A stretch of DNA of 64,000 nt from Streptomyces sp. NBC_00224 (GTDB taxonomy: Bacteria > Actinomycetota > Actinomycetes > Streptomycetales > Streptomycetaceae): positions 930,001-994,000 of the forward strand of contig NZ_CP108106.1 in NCBI RefSeq assembly GCF_041435195.1, in the 5' to 3' direction. Of this stretch, positions 9,091 to 18,709 are shown in pieces. A program made the translations under genes and the position numbers. Position 1 is the stretch's first letter, and the number at the start of each line of letters is the position of its first letter. Below the pieces are notes generated by a model. That model was not told the origin of the DNA. It did not search any database and was given only the letters and a program-made list of their open reading frames with translations.

Positions 9091-10023
9091 ATGCGCTTCG
9101 CGCTGTCGTCCCTGATGCTCCTCACCGTGTCGGCCGGTTGCGCGGGCGCGCAGTCGGCCGGCCGGTCGCCCACTCCGCCGCCCGAGCGGACGTCGTCACA
9201 GGGACGGCTCAGCAGCGCGGCGATCGACCTCGCGACGCACTCCGGGACCTGGCCGACGACCGAGCGCACGCTGATGTCGGCCGAGGTCCGGCTCGTCCGG
9301 GCCTGCATGCAGGAGAAGGGATTCCGCTATCCGGCGCCGGACCCTCCCGCACGGGCCGCGCCCGAGGACGAGAGCGCCGCCGTCGAACTGGCCGACCGGA
9401 GCAGGACCGGGTACGGCATCTCCGAGGCCCCGTCGCAGGCTCCCGGCCCGGGCTCGCCGTCCGTCGACCGCTACTACCGGACCCTGTCGGCAGCCCGGCA
9501 GAGGGGCTTCGACCAGGCGCTCAACGGGCCGCCCGACAAGAAGGTGACCGTGAGCGGGACCGACTGGGGCGAGGTGCGCGTGGCGACAGCGGGCTGCGGC
9601 GCCGAGAGCCGGTCCCGCCTGGCCGGCAGCCCGGCTCTGTGGGCACGCATCACCTACGTTCCCGAGAAGTACGACAACGAGCTGGGGCAGCGCGTGACGT
9701 CGGCTCCCGCCTATCTGCGGGCCATGGGCGAATGGCGCTCCTGCATGGCGGGCCGAGGACTTCCGTACGGCAGCCCCGAACAGGCCCAGGGCGCCCTGCG
9801 AAAGGAGCGGCAAGCGGCCGGCAGCGCCGACGTGTTCCGGCGCAGGGAGATCGCGGTTGCGGTCGCGGACGGCGAATGCGCTCTACGGGCCCACCTGCCC
9901 GCCGTCTCACTGCGCGTGCAACGTGAACTCGTCTCCACGTTGAGCCGGGGCGAACAGCGGACTCTGGCGGACCTCGCCGCGCATCGCGAGGCGGCGCTGC
10001 GGCGGGCCCGCACGGTCCTGTGA
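9091..10023 (+). CDS. Putative exported lipoprotein, unknown function
   Basis: 310 residues from the ATG at 9091. A short positive N-terminus and hydrophobic run end in LTVSAGC, a good lipobox, so the mature protein should be anchored outside the membrane by a lipidated cysteine. The rest is charged and rich in Arg, Glu and Ala, with scattered cysteines (VRACMQEKGF, TAGCGAES, WRSCMAGRG, ADGECAL). The recurring C-M-x-x-(K/R)-G-(F/L) pieces suggest a duplicated small domain. I do not recognise the family, although similar lipoproteins are frequent in Streptomyces. It lies 20 bp behind the I36-like gene, probably co-transcribed, and ends before a bidirectional hairpin. Confidence 0.7.
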   Translation: MRFALSSLMLLTVSAGCAGAQSAGRSPTPPPERTSSQGRLSSAAIDLATHSGTWPTTERTLMSAEVRLVRACMQEKGFRYPAPDPPARAAPEDESAAVELADRSRTGYGISEAPSQAPGPGSPSVDRYYRTLSAARQRGFDQALNGPPDKKVTVSGTDWGEVRVATAGCGAESRSRLAGSPALWARITYVPEKYDNELGQRVTSAPAYLRAMGEWRSCMAGRGLPYGSPEQAQGALRKERQAAGSADVFRRREIAVAVADGECALRAHLPAVSLRVQRELVSTLSRGEQRTLADLAAHREAALRRARTVL

Positions 10024-10142
10024 GCTCGCGGGCCACGACGCGGGTGGAGATCACCCGCATGGGAGGCGCCGGTGGCACCCGGCCTCTGCGATCGCGCTCG
10101 GGCGGCAAGTGACCGTCCGAGCACCATCGGGGGTCAGGGGTC

Positions 10143-10180
10143 GGGGACCGCTGAACTACACGGGGAGTTCAGCGGTCCCC
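10143..10180. terminator. Bidirectional hairpin terminator
   Basis: A perfect 15-bp inverted repeat (ggggaccgctgaact paired with agttcagcggtcccc) with an 8-nt loop sits between the convergent lipoprotein and methyltransferase genes, and can serve both. Confidence 0.85.
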
Positions 10181-10192
10181 GTCACGGTGCGT

Positions 10193-10867
10193 TCAGCGGC
10201 GAGGCTCTTCAGCACCTGCCTGGGCTTTACGGGCGAGCAGTTGAACCTCCTGGAACTGCCGCCGGTCGGTGGGCTGGGGCTCGCGAACCATCCGGGCCAC
10301 CTCGGCCAACCCGGACTTGCGCAGCAGCTCGGCGAGGTGATCGGGCCACCACCGATAGGCCGGCGCGACGGTGTGATCGAAGACCTGCGTCGGGTGAGAC
10401 GGATCTTCGCTTGCTGAAAAGCCGACCAGAAGGTGACCGCCAGGTGCCAGCACACGATGGAACTCCGCCAGGATGACGGGGAGTTGTCGCGGCGGGGTGT
10501 GGATGATGGACCAACGCGAGAGTACGCCGCCCAGCACGCCGTCAGCGATGTCCAACGCCCCCATCGAGCCCACGTCGAACCGCAGGCCCGGATACGCCTG
10601 TCGAGCCAACTCGATCATCGCAGGAGAAGCGTCAACACCAACCGCCGCCAGCCCCAACCCGTCCAGATGAGCGGTGATATGGCCGGGCCCACACCCCAGG
10701 TCCGCGACCTGGCCGTCCCCGTTCGCGCGTACGACCTCGGCGAAGGCACCCAGGATCGCCCGGTCCAGGGGCCTGTCACTCAGCGTGTCGCGGAACAACT
10801 GCGCATAGGTGGATGCAGCGGCATCGTAGGCCTCGCGGGTGGCGTTGAGGGCATCGTGTTCGACCAT
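10193..10867 (-). CDS. Class I SAM-dependent methyltransferase
   Basis: About 224 residues from the ATG at 10867. Motif I is VADLGCGPGHITAHL, with the acidic end of strand 2 in VGVDASPAMIELAR, then LSRWSIIHTPPRQLP and LAPGGHLLVGFSASED, as in the UbiE/methyltransferase-11 group. A small molecule or lipid-like substrate is usual for this group, but nothing nearby names it. An in-frame ATG at 10993 adds 42 low-complexity residues and looks wrong. It is a single gene ending at a strong bidirectional hairpin. Confidence 0.8.
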   Translation of the reverse strand: MVEHDALNATREAYDAAASTYAQLFRDTLSDRPLDRAILGAFAEVVRANGDGQVADLGCGPGHITAHLDGLGLAAVGVDASPAMIELARQAYPGLRFDVGSMGALDIADGVLGGVLSRWSIIHTPPRQLPVILAEFHRVLAPGGHLLVGFSASEDPSHPTQVFDHTVAPAYRWWPDHLAELLRKSGLAEVARMVREPQPTDRRQFQEVQLLARKAQAGAEEPRR

Positions 10868-11085
10868 GCTCGCGACAGTAGTTCCTGACGCCGAGACGGA
10901 GCTGCGAATTCCTGAGCCTTGTACGCCCCTCCTCTCCCCTGGCCTTGCCCGGGCATTCCGCTCCGTACGGGCGAGATGACAGAAAGCCATCACATCTTCC
11001 GGATACCGGACAGAGCGGACGGAAGATCGCCTGGGCGTCTCATAATCGGGCGTACTTGCATCTCATTAATTGGACACGCCCGCAC

Positions 11086-12486
11086 ATGAGCCAGACACTG
11101 ACACCCACTCCCCCTCAACAGGACGCGCCTGCGCCGGGCACCCCGCTCTCGAACGGGCTCAAGCAACGGCACCTTTCGATGATCGCGCTCGGCGGTGTCA
11201 TCGGGGCCGGTCTCTTCGTCGGGTCCGGCGCCGGTATCGCCGCCGCCGGACCGTCGATCGTCCTGGCCTACGCCGCGTCCGGCATCCTGGTGATGTTCGT
11301 GATGCGCATGCTCGGGGAGATGTCCGCGGCCAACCCGGACTCCGGGTCGTTCTCCGTGCACGCCGAGCGCGCGATCGGCCCCTGGGCGGGATTCACCGCC
11401 GGATGGATGTTCTGGACGCTGCTCGTCGTGGGTGTGGGGATCGAGGCGATCGGCGCCGCGCACATCATGCAGGGGTGGTTCCCGGGCACCCCGTCCTGGC
11501 TGTGGGTGCTGGCCTTCATGGCGCTGTTCTGCGGCGCGAACCTGGCTGCCGTCTCCAACTTCGGCGAGTTCGAGTTCTGGTTCGCCGCATTGAAGATCGG
11601 TGCCATCGCGCTCTTCCTGACGCTGTGCACCCTGGCGGTCCTCGGTCTGCTGCCCGGCACCGACTCCCCCGGCACGGCACACCTCGTCCACGACGGCGGG
11701 TTCCTGCCGACCGGCATGAGCGGACTGCTCGTCGGACTGCTCGCCTCGGTCGTCGCGTACGGCGGCCTGGAGACGGTGACCATCGCGGCGGCCGAGTCCG
11801 AGGACCCGGCGCGGGGCGTGGCCAAGGCCGTGAAGACGACCATGTGGCGGATCGGCATCGTCTACGTCGGCTCGATGCTGGCGATCGTCACGCTCATCCC
11901 GTGGAACGACAAGGCCGTCACCGACAGCGGCCCGTACGCCGCCGTACTCGACCGGCTCGGTGTCCCCGGCGGCGCGCAGATTATGAACGCGGTCATCCTG
12001 ATCGCGCTGCTCTCCGCGATGAACGCCAACATCTACGGCTCCTCGCGCATGGCGTACTCCCTGGTCGCGCGCGGCCAGGGCCCCGCCTTCCTCGGCAGGA
12101 TCTCCGGCCGGGTCCCGCGCCGCGCGGTCCTCGCGTCGTGCGCGTTCGGGTTCGTCGCCGTGCTCCTGTCGTACTGGTGGCCCACGACCGTCTTCGCCTG
12201 GCTGCTCAACATGGTCGGCGGGGTCGTACTGATCGTGTGGGGCTTCATCGCGGTGTCCCAGCTGGTGCTGCGCCGCCGCCTGGAGCGCACGGGATCAGCC
12301 CAACTGGCCGTCCGGATGTGGGGTTTCCCGTATCTGACATGGGTGACCCTGGCCGCTGTGACCGGCGTGCTGGTGCTCATGGCCCTGGACTCCGGGACCC
12401 GGGTGGAGCTCTACTTCACCGGCGGACTGGCGCTGACGCTGGCCGCGATCGGTTACGCACGACAGCGGAAATCCCAGACGCGCTGA
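11086..12486 (+). CDS. Amino acid permease (APC family)
   Basis: 466 residues from the ATG at 11086. It opens with LKQRHLSMIALGGVIGAGLFVGSG, the conserved first membrane helix of amino acid/GABA permeases, and then shows about 12 hydrophobic segments. The PDSGSFSVHAERAIGPWAGFTAGW stretch is also typical. It should be an inner-membrane, proton-coupled importer of an amino acid or GABA-like substrate. Substrate specificity cannot be read from the sequence. It is a single gene convergent with the NmrA-type gene, with about 50 bp between stops and no clear hairpin. Confidence 0.88.
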   Translation: MSQTLTPTPPQQDAPAPGTPLSNGLKQRHLSMIALGGVIGAGLFVGSGAGIAAAGPSIVLAYAASGILVMFVMRMLGEMSAANPDSGSFSVHAERAIGPWAGFTAGWMFWTLLVVGVGIEAIGAAHIMQGWFPGTPSWLWVLAFMALFCGANLAAVSNFGEFEFWFAALKIGAIALFLTLCTLAVLGLLPGTDSPGTAHLVHDGGFLPTGMSGLLVGLLASVVAYGGLETVTIAAAESEDPARGVAKAVKTTMWRIGIVYVGSMLAIVTLIPWNDKAVTDSGPYAAVLDRLGVPGGAQIMNAVILIALLSAMNANIYGSSRMAYSLVARGQGPAFLGRISGRVPRRAVLASCAFGFVAVLLSYWWPTTVFAWLLNMVGGVVLIVWGFIAVSQLVLRRRLERTGSAQLAVRMWGFPYLTWVTLAAVTGVLVLMALDSGTRVELYFTGGLALTLAAIGYARQRKSQTR

Positions 12487-12536
12487 GCGCACGGCGCGGC
12501 AGGACACCCCCGGCACGACGGTGCGGGCGGAGGATG

Positions 12537-13418
12537 TCACTGAGGCGTGGGGATGTGGGACAGGAGGGTGGGCCAGTCCTGGGCGACGGCCCAGTCGGTG
12601 AAGCTGTGCCAGCCCACTTCGGGGAAGTCGCGGCGCAGCCCGGTGACGTCGACGTCGAGGCCGACGGTGGTGAAGTACTCGAACATGGCCGCCAGGTCAG
12701 CCGATCGGCTCCGGACGTAGGCCAGGGGTACTTCCTGGTGGGTGACCGGGCACCCCATGGCGGTGGCGAGGATCTCCGCCATCTGTGCGGGGGTGCGCTC
12801 GTCGGAGGCGATGTCGATGCGTTGGCCGGCGAAGTCGTCACGGCGCTGGAGGGCCAGTGCGGCGAAGGCGCCGATGTCGGCGGCGGGGATGAGCGTGAGG
12901 GGCCGGTGGGCGGGCATGGGCCAGGCGAAGGCCCCCTCGCGCAGCCCGTCGAGGGTCCAGCCGCTGGCGTAGTTGTCCATGAACGCGGCCGGGGCGATCA
13001 CGGTCCAGGGCACCTGGGCCGCGCGCAGGTGCTGCTCGACCAGGTGCTTGCTCCGGTAGTGCGGGACGTCGGTGCTCCGGTCGGCGTGGGCGGCGGAGGT
13101 GAACACGATGTGTCCGAGACGGGCCTGTGCCGCCGCGTCGATGAGGGCCTTGCCCTGTCGGACTTCGGTGGCGGTGTCGGTGCCGAACGGGGTGGTGACC
13201 GCGAAGAGGGAGTCCGCTCCGGCGAGGGCCGCCTCCAGCGAGGGAGGGCTGTCGAAGTCGGCGTGGCGTACCTCGGCACCGAGGGTCCGCAGGGCGTCGG
13301 CGGCGGGTGAGTCGGGCCGGCGGGTGAGCGCGCGTACCTGGTGGCCGGCTGCCAGCAGGGCGCGGGCGGTGGCCCCGCCCTGGGCTCCGGTGGCTCCGGT
13401 GACGGCGACGGTGAGCAT
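12537..13418 (-). CDS. NmrA-family NAD(P)-binding protein
   Basis: 293 residues with the Rossmann start VAVTGATGAQGGATARALLAAGH, an atypical short-chain dehydrogenase pattern. The segments LGHIVFTSAAHAD and VPWTVIAPAAFMDNYASG are typical of NmrA/HSCARG-like and azoreductase-like proteins. Members either reduce small quinones or aldehydes, or act as redox sensors. GGGGGA precedes the ATG. Two related palindromes lie just upstream (13456-13499) and probably control it, but no regulator gene lies beside it. Confidence 0.82.
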   Translation of the reverse strand: MLTVAVTGATGAQGGATARALLAAGHQVRALTRRPDSPAADALRTLGAEVRHADFDSPPSLEAALAGADSLFAVTTPFGTDTATEVRQGKALIDAAAQARLGHIVFTSAAHADRSTDVPHYRSKHLVEQHLRAAQVPWTVIAPAAFMDNYASGWTLDGLREGAFAWPMPAHRPLTLIPAADIGAFAALALQRRDDFAGQRIDIASDERTPAQMAEILATAMGCPVTHQEVPLAYVRSRSADLAAMFEYFTTVGLDVDVTGLRRDFPEVGWHSFTDWAVAQDWPTLLSHIPTPQ

Positions 13419-13455
13419 GGTTCCCCCATAGGTAGATCGCTGCGTGAAGCATTGA

Positions 13456-13499
13456 CTGCGCTACGCAGAAGACTACCCACAATCGCTGCGCCGCGCAGC
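13456..13499. promoter_or_regulatory. Two related palindromes upstream of the NmrA-type gene
   Basis: CTGCG-cta-CGCAG (13456-13468) and GCTGCG-ccg-CGCAGC (13485-13499) share the same half-site and have centres 30 bp apart, about three helical turns. Both lie 38-81 bp upstream of the NmrA-type ATG. They look like operators for a dimeric regulator encoded elsewhere. Confidence 0.55.
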
Positions 13500-13609
13500 A
13501 ATCTGAACGTGATCCGGACGACAGACTCGCGCCGGGCCCGACGGGGACGGCCGACGGGGCTGCGTATGGCAGGCCCGCTCCCGGCCGTCCCGTGTCGCCG
13601 CCGGGGCGG

Positions 13610-14473
13610 TCAGACGCGGTCGGCGGCGATGAGGAGGTAGTGGAAGCTGCCTTCTCGGTAGGCGGTCAGGAACGGGTCCTCCACGCCGGTGGCGAGGGAG
13701 GACTGGGCGCGCAGCTCCCAGTACGGGATCGTGGCGGCCGTGAGGTCGACGACGTTCATGGGGACGAGGCCGTTGGCGGCGAGGGCCTTGAAGTAGGCGC
13801 TGCGGGGGTGGATGTTGCACGTGTAGTGCTCGTCGATCCGGCTGACCGCCTTGGAGCGACCACCGGTCACGTCGTTGTAGCAGCCGGTGATGACGACGTA
13901 ACGACCGCCGAAGGCCAGCTGGCGGGCGTGCTCGGAGAAGAGGTCGAACAGGTCCACGTACATGGTGGACTCGTTGTTCCAGATGCCCTGGAAGGCGCCG
14001 GTCGGGAAGCCGGTGTCCAGCATGTTGCGGAAGTGGTAGCGCACCTTGTCGTCCACACCGCGCTTGCGGGCCTGGCCGTTGGCGAAGTCGACCTGCTGCT
14101 GGGAGATGGACACGCCGTCCACCTGACAGCCGAAGCGCGCGTTGGCCATGATGCTGGAGCCGCCCCGGCCGCAGCCGGCGTCGAGGAGGCGGTGCTCGGG
14201 GGCGATGGGGCCGAGGTGGTCGAGGAGGACGTCCGCCTGTGCCGACTCCAGCCGGTGCAGCTCCTCGATGATGCGCGCATCGCGCGTCTCCTGCGGGCCT
14301 TCCAGCACGGAGGGGTCGTACTCGCCGATCCCGTAGTGGTGGTGGTACAGGCCGTCGACGTCGCCCAGGCTCAGGTTGACCGGGTCCTTCTCGTTGTTCC
14401 AGTACTCCGCGACGGACTTCTGGTAGGCCGTGCGCAGCACTGGGGCCGTGGAGGAGGTGGGCGTGGTCGTCAT
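13610..14473 (-). CDS. Geranyl diphosphate 2-C-methyltransferase
   Basis: 287 residues. This enzyme adds a methyl group from SAM to C2 of geranyl diphosphate, the first step to 2-methylisoborneol. The ATG at 14473 follows AAGGAG; upstream in-frame codons give a poor extension. Motif I is HRLLDAGCGRGGSSIM, followed by VDGVSISQQQVDFAN and the aromatic-rich GIWNNESTMYVDLFDLF. The N-terminal SVAEYWNNEKDPVNLSLGDV is typical of GPP methyltransferases related to cyclopropane fatty acid synthases. It is the last gene of the encapsulin-cyclase-methyltransferase operon, 73 bp after the cyclase. The order of genes makes the assignment firm. Confidence 0.95.
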   Translation of the reverse strand: MTTTPTSSTAPVLRTAYQKSVAEYWNNEKDPVNLSLGDVDGLYHHHYGIGEYDPSVLEGPQETRDARIIEELHRLESAQADVLLDHLGPIAPEHRLLDAGCGRGGSSIMANARFGCQVDGVSISQQQVDFANGQARKRGVDDKVRYHFRNMLDTGFPTGAFQGIWNNESTMYVDLFDLFSEHARQLAFGGRYVVITGCYNDVTGGRSKAVSRIDEHYTCNIHPRSAYFKALAANGLVPMNVVDLTAATIPYWELRAQSSLATGVEDPFLTAYREGSFHYLLIAADRV

Positions 14474-14546
14474 GTGGGGGCTCCTTGCTGCATGCGGGTA
14501 TGACCGCGTGGGTGGGTGATGACGGTGACAAAGGGGGTGGGTGTGC

Positions 14547-15749
14547 TCAGGCTTCGTTGTAGCGGAGGCTGCCGCTGTGCCATTCACGATTGCCGCCGAG
14601 CCAGGCCCACACCCCCGCGAGGAAGCGGCACAGCTGGGGCGATCCGGTGAGGGCGAGGGCCGCGGCCTCCGTCTCGAAGGTGCGCACCAGCTCGTCGTGG
14701 ATCTCCACGCTCCGTTCGACCGCCTCGCGCGGTGAGCACCGCTCCTCCTCGGCGATCACGGTGGGCAGGTTGAACTCCACACCCACGGAGTGGTGCTCCT
14801 TGGCCATCGAATACAGGTCGTTGACGAGTGTGCTGGCCGTGGCGGCCATCGTCACAGCGCGGCGGACCCGCGGATCCGCGTACTCGGAAGCCGTCAGCGG
14901 ATGACCGCCGACCACGTCGACGAGTGCGATACAAGGGAGGAAGCTGTTGATCTGACGGTGCGCCAGGTATTCGCGGACAGTGGGCATATGGCCGCGAGAG
15001 CGCCAGGAGCCCTCCTGTCCGTACCCCACGAAGAGCACGGCGACTTCATGGCGGAGCCGGGCCACCTGGGAGAAGTCGGCATAGGTGGACAGGTGCCGAA
15101 GACCCGAGCGCAGGGCCACCCTTACGGGATCCTCGTCCATCTCCTTCTCCCATGCGGACGCATGGCCGGCCGGGAGGTGGGCGGGGTCGAGCGCCGCATA
15201 GGCAAGACCGAGGTGCGAGCCGAGGAGTTCGGGCCGCGACCCCATCGTCTCGTCGTCGCAGTAGTAGTCGTCGGTGGCCCACTCCGCCAGCGCGCACTTC
15301 GCCACGGCCAGCAACCGGTCCGGATCGTCGCTGTCGGGGTGGGCCAGCATCATCAGCCGCCCGAAGTCGGCCGCGCGTACACGTTCGAGGCGTCCGGCGT
15401 AGAGACCGACCCCTTCGGCCCACTCCACCAGCCGGTCGTTGACCTCCCGGCCGAGCGTCGGATCGTCCCGTATCGCGGGCGGACAGTACAGCTCGGGGAC
15501 ACCGCTGCCGCTCGCTGCCGCGCTGCCCGGCGCGTGGTCGGCCGGTGTGCGGGCCGCGACACGGGCAGCGGAGGTGCCAAGCCCTGTCGGCCCGGTGGGC
15601 ACGCCGACGCCCACCGGGCGAAAGGCGGACCCCGGCAGCGCCTTCGGCGCCGGCGGGCGGATGTTCTGGCTGTGGGTGAGGAGCGTGGCCACGAGACGCG
15701 CCACTTGATGGTGAGCCGCGGGCGCGGTCATCCGGGACAGCTGTGACAC
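14547..15749 (-). CDS. 2-methylisoborneol synthase (terpene cyclase)
   Basis: 400 residues. It cyclises 2-methyl-GPP to 2-methylisoborneol. The aspartate-rich metal motif is DDYYCDDE (160-167) and the second metal motif is NDLYSMAKE (310-318); the RY pair is near the C-terminus (SLRYNEA). Residues 1-100 are Pro/Gly/Ala-rich and disordered. In published work on 2-MIB synthases this kind of tail carries the signal for loading into the encapsulin shell. The GTG at 15749 has GGAGAGAAG upstream; an ATG six codons later is possible. It lies 30 bp after the shell gene. Confidence 0.95.
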   Translation of the reverse strand: MSQLSRMTAPAAHHQVARLVATLLTHSQNIRPPAPKALPGSAFRPVGVGVPTGPTGLGTSAARVAARTPADHAPGSAAASGSGVPELYCPPAIRDDPTLGREVNDRLVEWAEGVGLYAGRLERVRAADFGRLMMLAHPDSDDPDRLLAVAKCALAEWATDDYYCDDETMGSRPELLGSHLGLAYAALDPAHLPAGHASAWEKEMDEDPVRVALRSGLRHLSTYADFSQVARLRHEVAVLFVGYGQEGSWRSRGHMPTVREYLAHRQINSFLPCIALVDVVGGHPLTASEYADPRVRRAVTMAATASTLVNDLYSMAKEHHSVGVEFNLPTVIAEEERCSPREAVERSVEIHDELVRTFETEAAALALTGSPQLCRFLAGVWAWLGGNREWHSGSLRYNEA

Positions 15750-15779
15750 CGGTTCTTCTCTCCGTTCGCGCCGCTGACG

Positions 15780-17198
15780 TCAGGACGGGCTGTGGAAGAC
15801 CTCGACGTTCTCCAGAACGCCGAGCGCGTCGGGCACGAGAACGGCCGCCGAGTAGTAGGTGCTGACCAGGTAGGAGATCAGGGCCTGGTCGTTGATGCCC
15901 ATGAACCGCACGTTGAGGCCGGGCTCGTACTCGTCGGGGATGCCCGTCTGCCGCAGGCCCACCACTCCGCCCTCGGCCTCTCCCAGGCGCATCGCGAGGA
16001 TGGCGGAGGTCCCCTCGTCCGAGACGGGGATCTTGCCGCAGGGAACGATCGGTACGCCTCGCCAGGCGGGCATCGAGTGGCCGTCCACGTCAGCGGTGTC
16101 GAAGGACAGGCCCCGCTTGTTGCATTCACGGCCGAAGGCGGAGATGGCCCGGGGGTGTGCGAAGAACGCCTTGGTCCCGCGCCGCATGGCAAGGAGCTCG
16201 TCCATGTCGTCCGGAGTGGGCGGGCCGGAATGGGTGGAGATGCGCTGACTGTAGTCGGCGTTGTTCAACAGCCCGAACTCCGGGTTGTTGACCAGCTCGG
16301 ACTCCTGGCGTTCACGCAGGGCCTCGATGGTCAGGCGCAGCTGCTGCTCGACCTGATCCATCGGGTCGTTGTAGAGGTCGGCGACCCGGCTGTGCACGCG
16401 CAGGATCGTCTGGGCCACGCTCAACTCGTATTCGCGTGGTGCGAGTTCGTAGTCGACGAAGGTCCCCGGGATCACCGGTTCGCCGGTGTGCCCGGAGGCG
16501 AGGGCGATGTTCGCCTCACCCTTCTTGTTCCGCGGCCGCGCCTTGTCGGCCTGGCGCCCGCGGACGTGCTCCCGCAACTGGCCGTTGCGGTCGGCGACTT
16601 CCTCGTACGCGGCACGGGGCAGGGCCAGCACCGTGCACGCCGTCATCGCGCGCGCCGTGAACCCCCACTCCCCCGGCTCCTCGGCCACCGCCTGCCCACC
16701 GAAGAACCCGCCGTCGGACAGCACACCCCGACGGGTCTCCTCCCCGTAGCTTCCGCTGCCGACCTTCTCCACCTTGCCGTGCACGATCAGATAGACGTGG
16801 TCGACGGGCCCGCCCTGCTCCGCGATCAACTGGCCGGGTCCATACTGCTGCTGGAGGCACCGGTCGGCGAGTGCCCGCAGCGCCTTCTCGTCCTCGAACC
16901 CACGCAGCAGCGGAAGTTCTCCCAGCTCCGCGGGGACGACCCGGACCGCACTCCCCTCCTGGACGAAGGTGACCCGGCCGTCGCCGACCTCGTACACCAA
17001 GCGCCGGTTGACCCGGTACGCGCCGCCCTTCACCTCCACCCAGGGCAGCATGCGCAGCAGCCACCGCGAGCTGATGCCCTGCATCTGCGGGACGCTCTTG
17101 GTGGTGGTCGTCAGGTTGCGCGCGGCGGCGATCCCCAGGCTGAGCTGTGCCCGGCCGGTCGGCTCCTCGTGCTGTCGCGGATACGCTGCGGTCGACAT
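15780..17198 (-). CDS. Family 2B encapsulin shell protein with cyclic-nucleotide-binding-like domain (EshA-like)
   Basis: 472 residues. The N-terminal arm is followed by a cNMP-binding-like domain (about 95-215) inserted into an HK97-type shell fold. The C-terminal part has the [18 protein letters not shown] ending and [18 protein letters not shown] segments of EshA-type proteins. In Streptomyces such proteins form icosahedral compartments that enclose the 2-MIB cyclase encoded next door. In the phosphate-binding cassette, FFGGQAV has glycine where cNMP-binding proteins keep glutamate (FGE), so cAMP binding is doubtful. It is the first gene of the three-gene operon. Confidence 0.92.
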   Translation of the reverse strand: MSTAAYPRQHEEPTGRAQLSLGIAAARNLTTTTKSVPQMQGISSRWLLRMLPWVEVKGGAYRVNRRLVYEVGDGRVTFVQEGSAVRVVPAELGELPLLRGFEDEKALRALADRCLQQQYGPGQLIAEQGGPVDHVYLIVHGKVEKVGSGSYGEETRRGVLSDGGFFGGQAVAEEPGEWGFTARAMTACTVLALPRAAYEEVADRNGQLREHVRGRQADKARPRNKKGEANIALASGHTGEPVIPGTFVDYELAPREYELSVAQTILRVHSRVADLYNDPMDQVEQQLRLTIEALRERQESELVNNPEFGLLNNADYSQRISTHSGPPTPDDMDELLAMRRGTKAFFAHPRAISAFGRECNKRGLSFDTADVDGHSMPAWRGVPIVPCGKIPVSDEGTSAILAMRLGEAEGGVVGLRQTGIPDEYEPGLNVRFMGINDQALISYLVSTYYSAAVLVPDALGVLENVEVFHSPS

Positions 17199-17615
17199 CC
17201 TGGTCCCTTCGATTGGGGCGCATGCGTCAAGAAGGAGCCTCCAGAGTTACCCGATCGGGTGAGAGAGGCTCCCGGTGCGCAAGTGAACCAGCGGGTAATG
17301 ATGTTGGTCGAAACGGCTGGCACCATACCGAGGTATTCGCGCCACTTAGCTGACGCACGCCGCACGGCACTCCGCAGGGCGACATCATCAACAGGAGCAG
17401 CCAGAGGGTCCGCTACGTCGTAGTAACCAATACTTTGATCAAGCCGATAAGGGTGACGAGCGAGGGCGAAGACGGCCACGGGCCCTGTCGGGGAGGTGGC
17501 TGATAGTGCACGCCCAAGGACCCCGGATGTGATCGGGTTCCGCGGGCAAGATCGGGGCATGTGCCTCTCATCCCTGATACGCACCGATTTGCCCGGCGCA
17601 CCCGGAGGTTGGACC
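17199..17615. other. 417-bp divergent spacer between the 2-MIB operon and the beta-lactamase gene
   Basis: No convincing gene is seen. It must hold the leftward promoter of the encapsulin-led operon and the rightward promoter of the beta-lactamase. A relatively AT-rich stretch near 17425-17450 (ccaatactttgatcaagc) is the most promoter-like part, but I cannot assign -10 and -35 boxes with confidence. Confidence 0.5.
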
Positions 17616-18545
17616 ATGCAGTACTCACGCACACGCCGTACCGCGCTGGGCGGGCTCGCCCTGCTCGCCACCCTCCCTCTGGTGGCCTGCGCACAGGCCG
17701 ACGACCAGGCGTCGTCACCGGCGCCGCCCACCGCGACGACACGGCCGCATACGAGCGCGAAACCGCCTGCGGCCGATTTCAAGGAGCTGGAGCGCAAGTA
17801 CGGGGCGCGGCTCGGGGTGTACGCGGTGAACACCGGCGACGGGCGTGAGGTGGCCTACCGCGACGGCGAACGGTTCGCCTACGCCTCCACGTTCAAGGCG
17901 CTCGCCGCCGGGGCCGTCCTGCGGAAGTACTCCCTGGACGGTATGACCAAGGTGATCCATTACTCCAAGGACGACCTGGTGGCCAACTCGCCCGTCACCG
18001 AAAAGCACGTCGACACCGGGATGACGTTGGGCGAGCTGTGCGACGCCGCCGTGCGCTACAGCGACAACACGGCCGGGAACCTGCTGTTCGACGCGCTCGG
18101 CGGACCGAAGGGCCTGGAGAGCGCCCTCAGGGAGACGGGCGATGCGGTGACCCGCGTCGAGCGCCGCGAGCCGGAGCTGAACCAGTGGGCCCCCGGCACG
18201 GTGCGGGACACCACCACGCCCCGCGCACTGGCCCAGGACCTGCGCGCGTTCGTCCTCGGCAACCGCCTCGGCACAGCCGAACGCGCCCAGTTGACGCGGT
18301 GGCTGCGGACCAACACCACCGGAGACGAGCTCATCCGGGCCGGAGTCCCCAAGGGCTGGACGGTCGGCGACAAGACCGGCGCGGGCGGCGTCTACGGCAT
18401 CCGCAACGACATCGCGGTGGTGTGGCCCCCGCACGCCGCGCCCATCGTCATGGCGATCCTGTCGAACCGCGGGACTCAGGACGCCGACTACGACAACAAA
18501 CTGATCGCGGACGCGGCGGCCGTGGTTTCCCGGGCAGTGTCGTAG
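17616..18545 (+). CDS. Class A beta-lactamase, Tat-type lipoprotein
   Basis: 309 residues. It hydrolyses beta-lactams with an active-site serine. All class A boxes are present: STFK (Ser91), SDN (149-151), EPELN (185-189, the Glu166 to Asn170 equivalent) and KTG in DKTGAG. The N-terminus [15 protein letters not shown] is a twin-arginine signal, and LVAC (Cys25) is a lipobox, so it is probably exported folded by Tat and anchored outside the membrane. A linker rich in Pro, Thr and Ala follows. The ATG at 17616 has CGGAGG upstream. No blaI or blaR regulator is adjacent. Confidence 0.95.
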   Translation: MQYSRTRRTALGGLALLATLPLVACAQADDQASSPAPPTATTRPHTSAKPPAADFKELERKYGARLGVYAVNTGDGREVAYRDGERFAYASTFKALAAGAVLRKYSLDGMTKVIHYSKDDLVANSPVTEKHVDTGMTLGELCDAAVRYSDNTAGNLLFDALGGPKGLESALRETGDAVTRVERREPELNQWAPGTVRDTTTPRALAQDLRAFVLGNRLGTAERAQLTRWLRTNTTGDELIRAGVPKGWTVGDKTGAGGVYGIRNDIAVVWPPHAAPIVMAILSNRGTQDADYDNKLIADAAAVVSRAVS

Positions 18546-18709
18546 GGGGAGCGGTGGCATCACCCGGTGGGCGTCGACGGCAGCACACGCCCGAACGGGG
18601 TACGAGCCCACGTATGGCACGCCCGAGAGAGCGCATCGCGCTGCAGAGGTGTTGGGTGGAACCACGTTGCCCTTTTTCGGGTGATACGTCTATTGAAAGG
18701 TGTTCCACC

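Noticed and set aside
11070..13310. A 746-codon frame on the plus strand across the permease and NmrA-type genes
   Set aside because: It crosses two real genes in other frames and has Arg/Gly-rich composition with no domain.
13610..17198. The encapsulin 2-MIB operon as a wholly undescribed system
   Set aside because: Compartments of this type with 2-MIB synthase cargo are already described; only details of the sensor domain look new.
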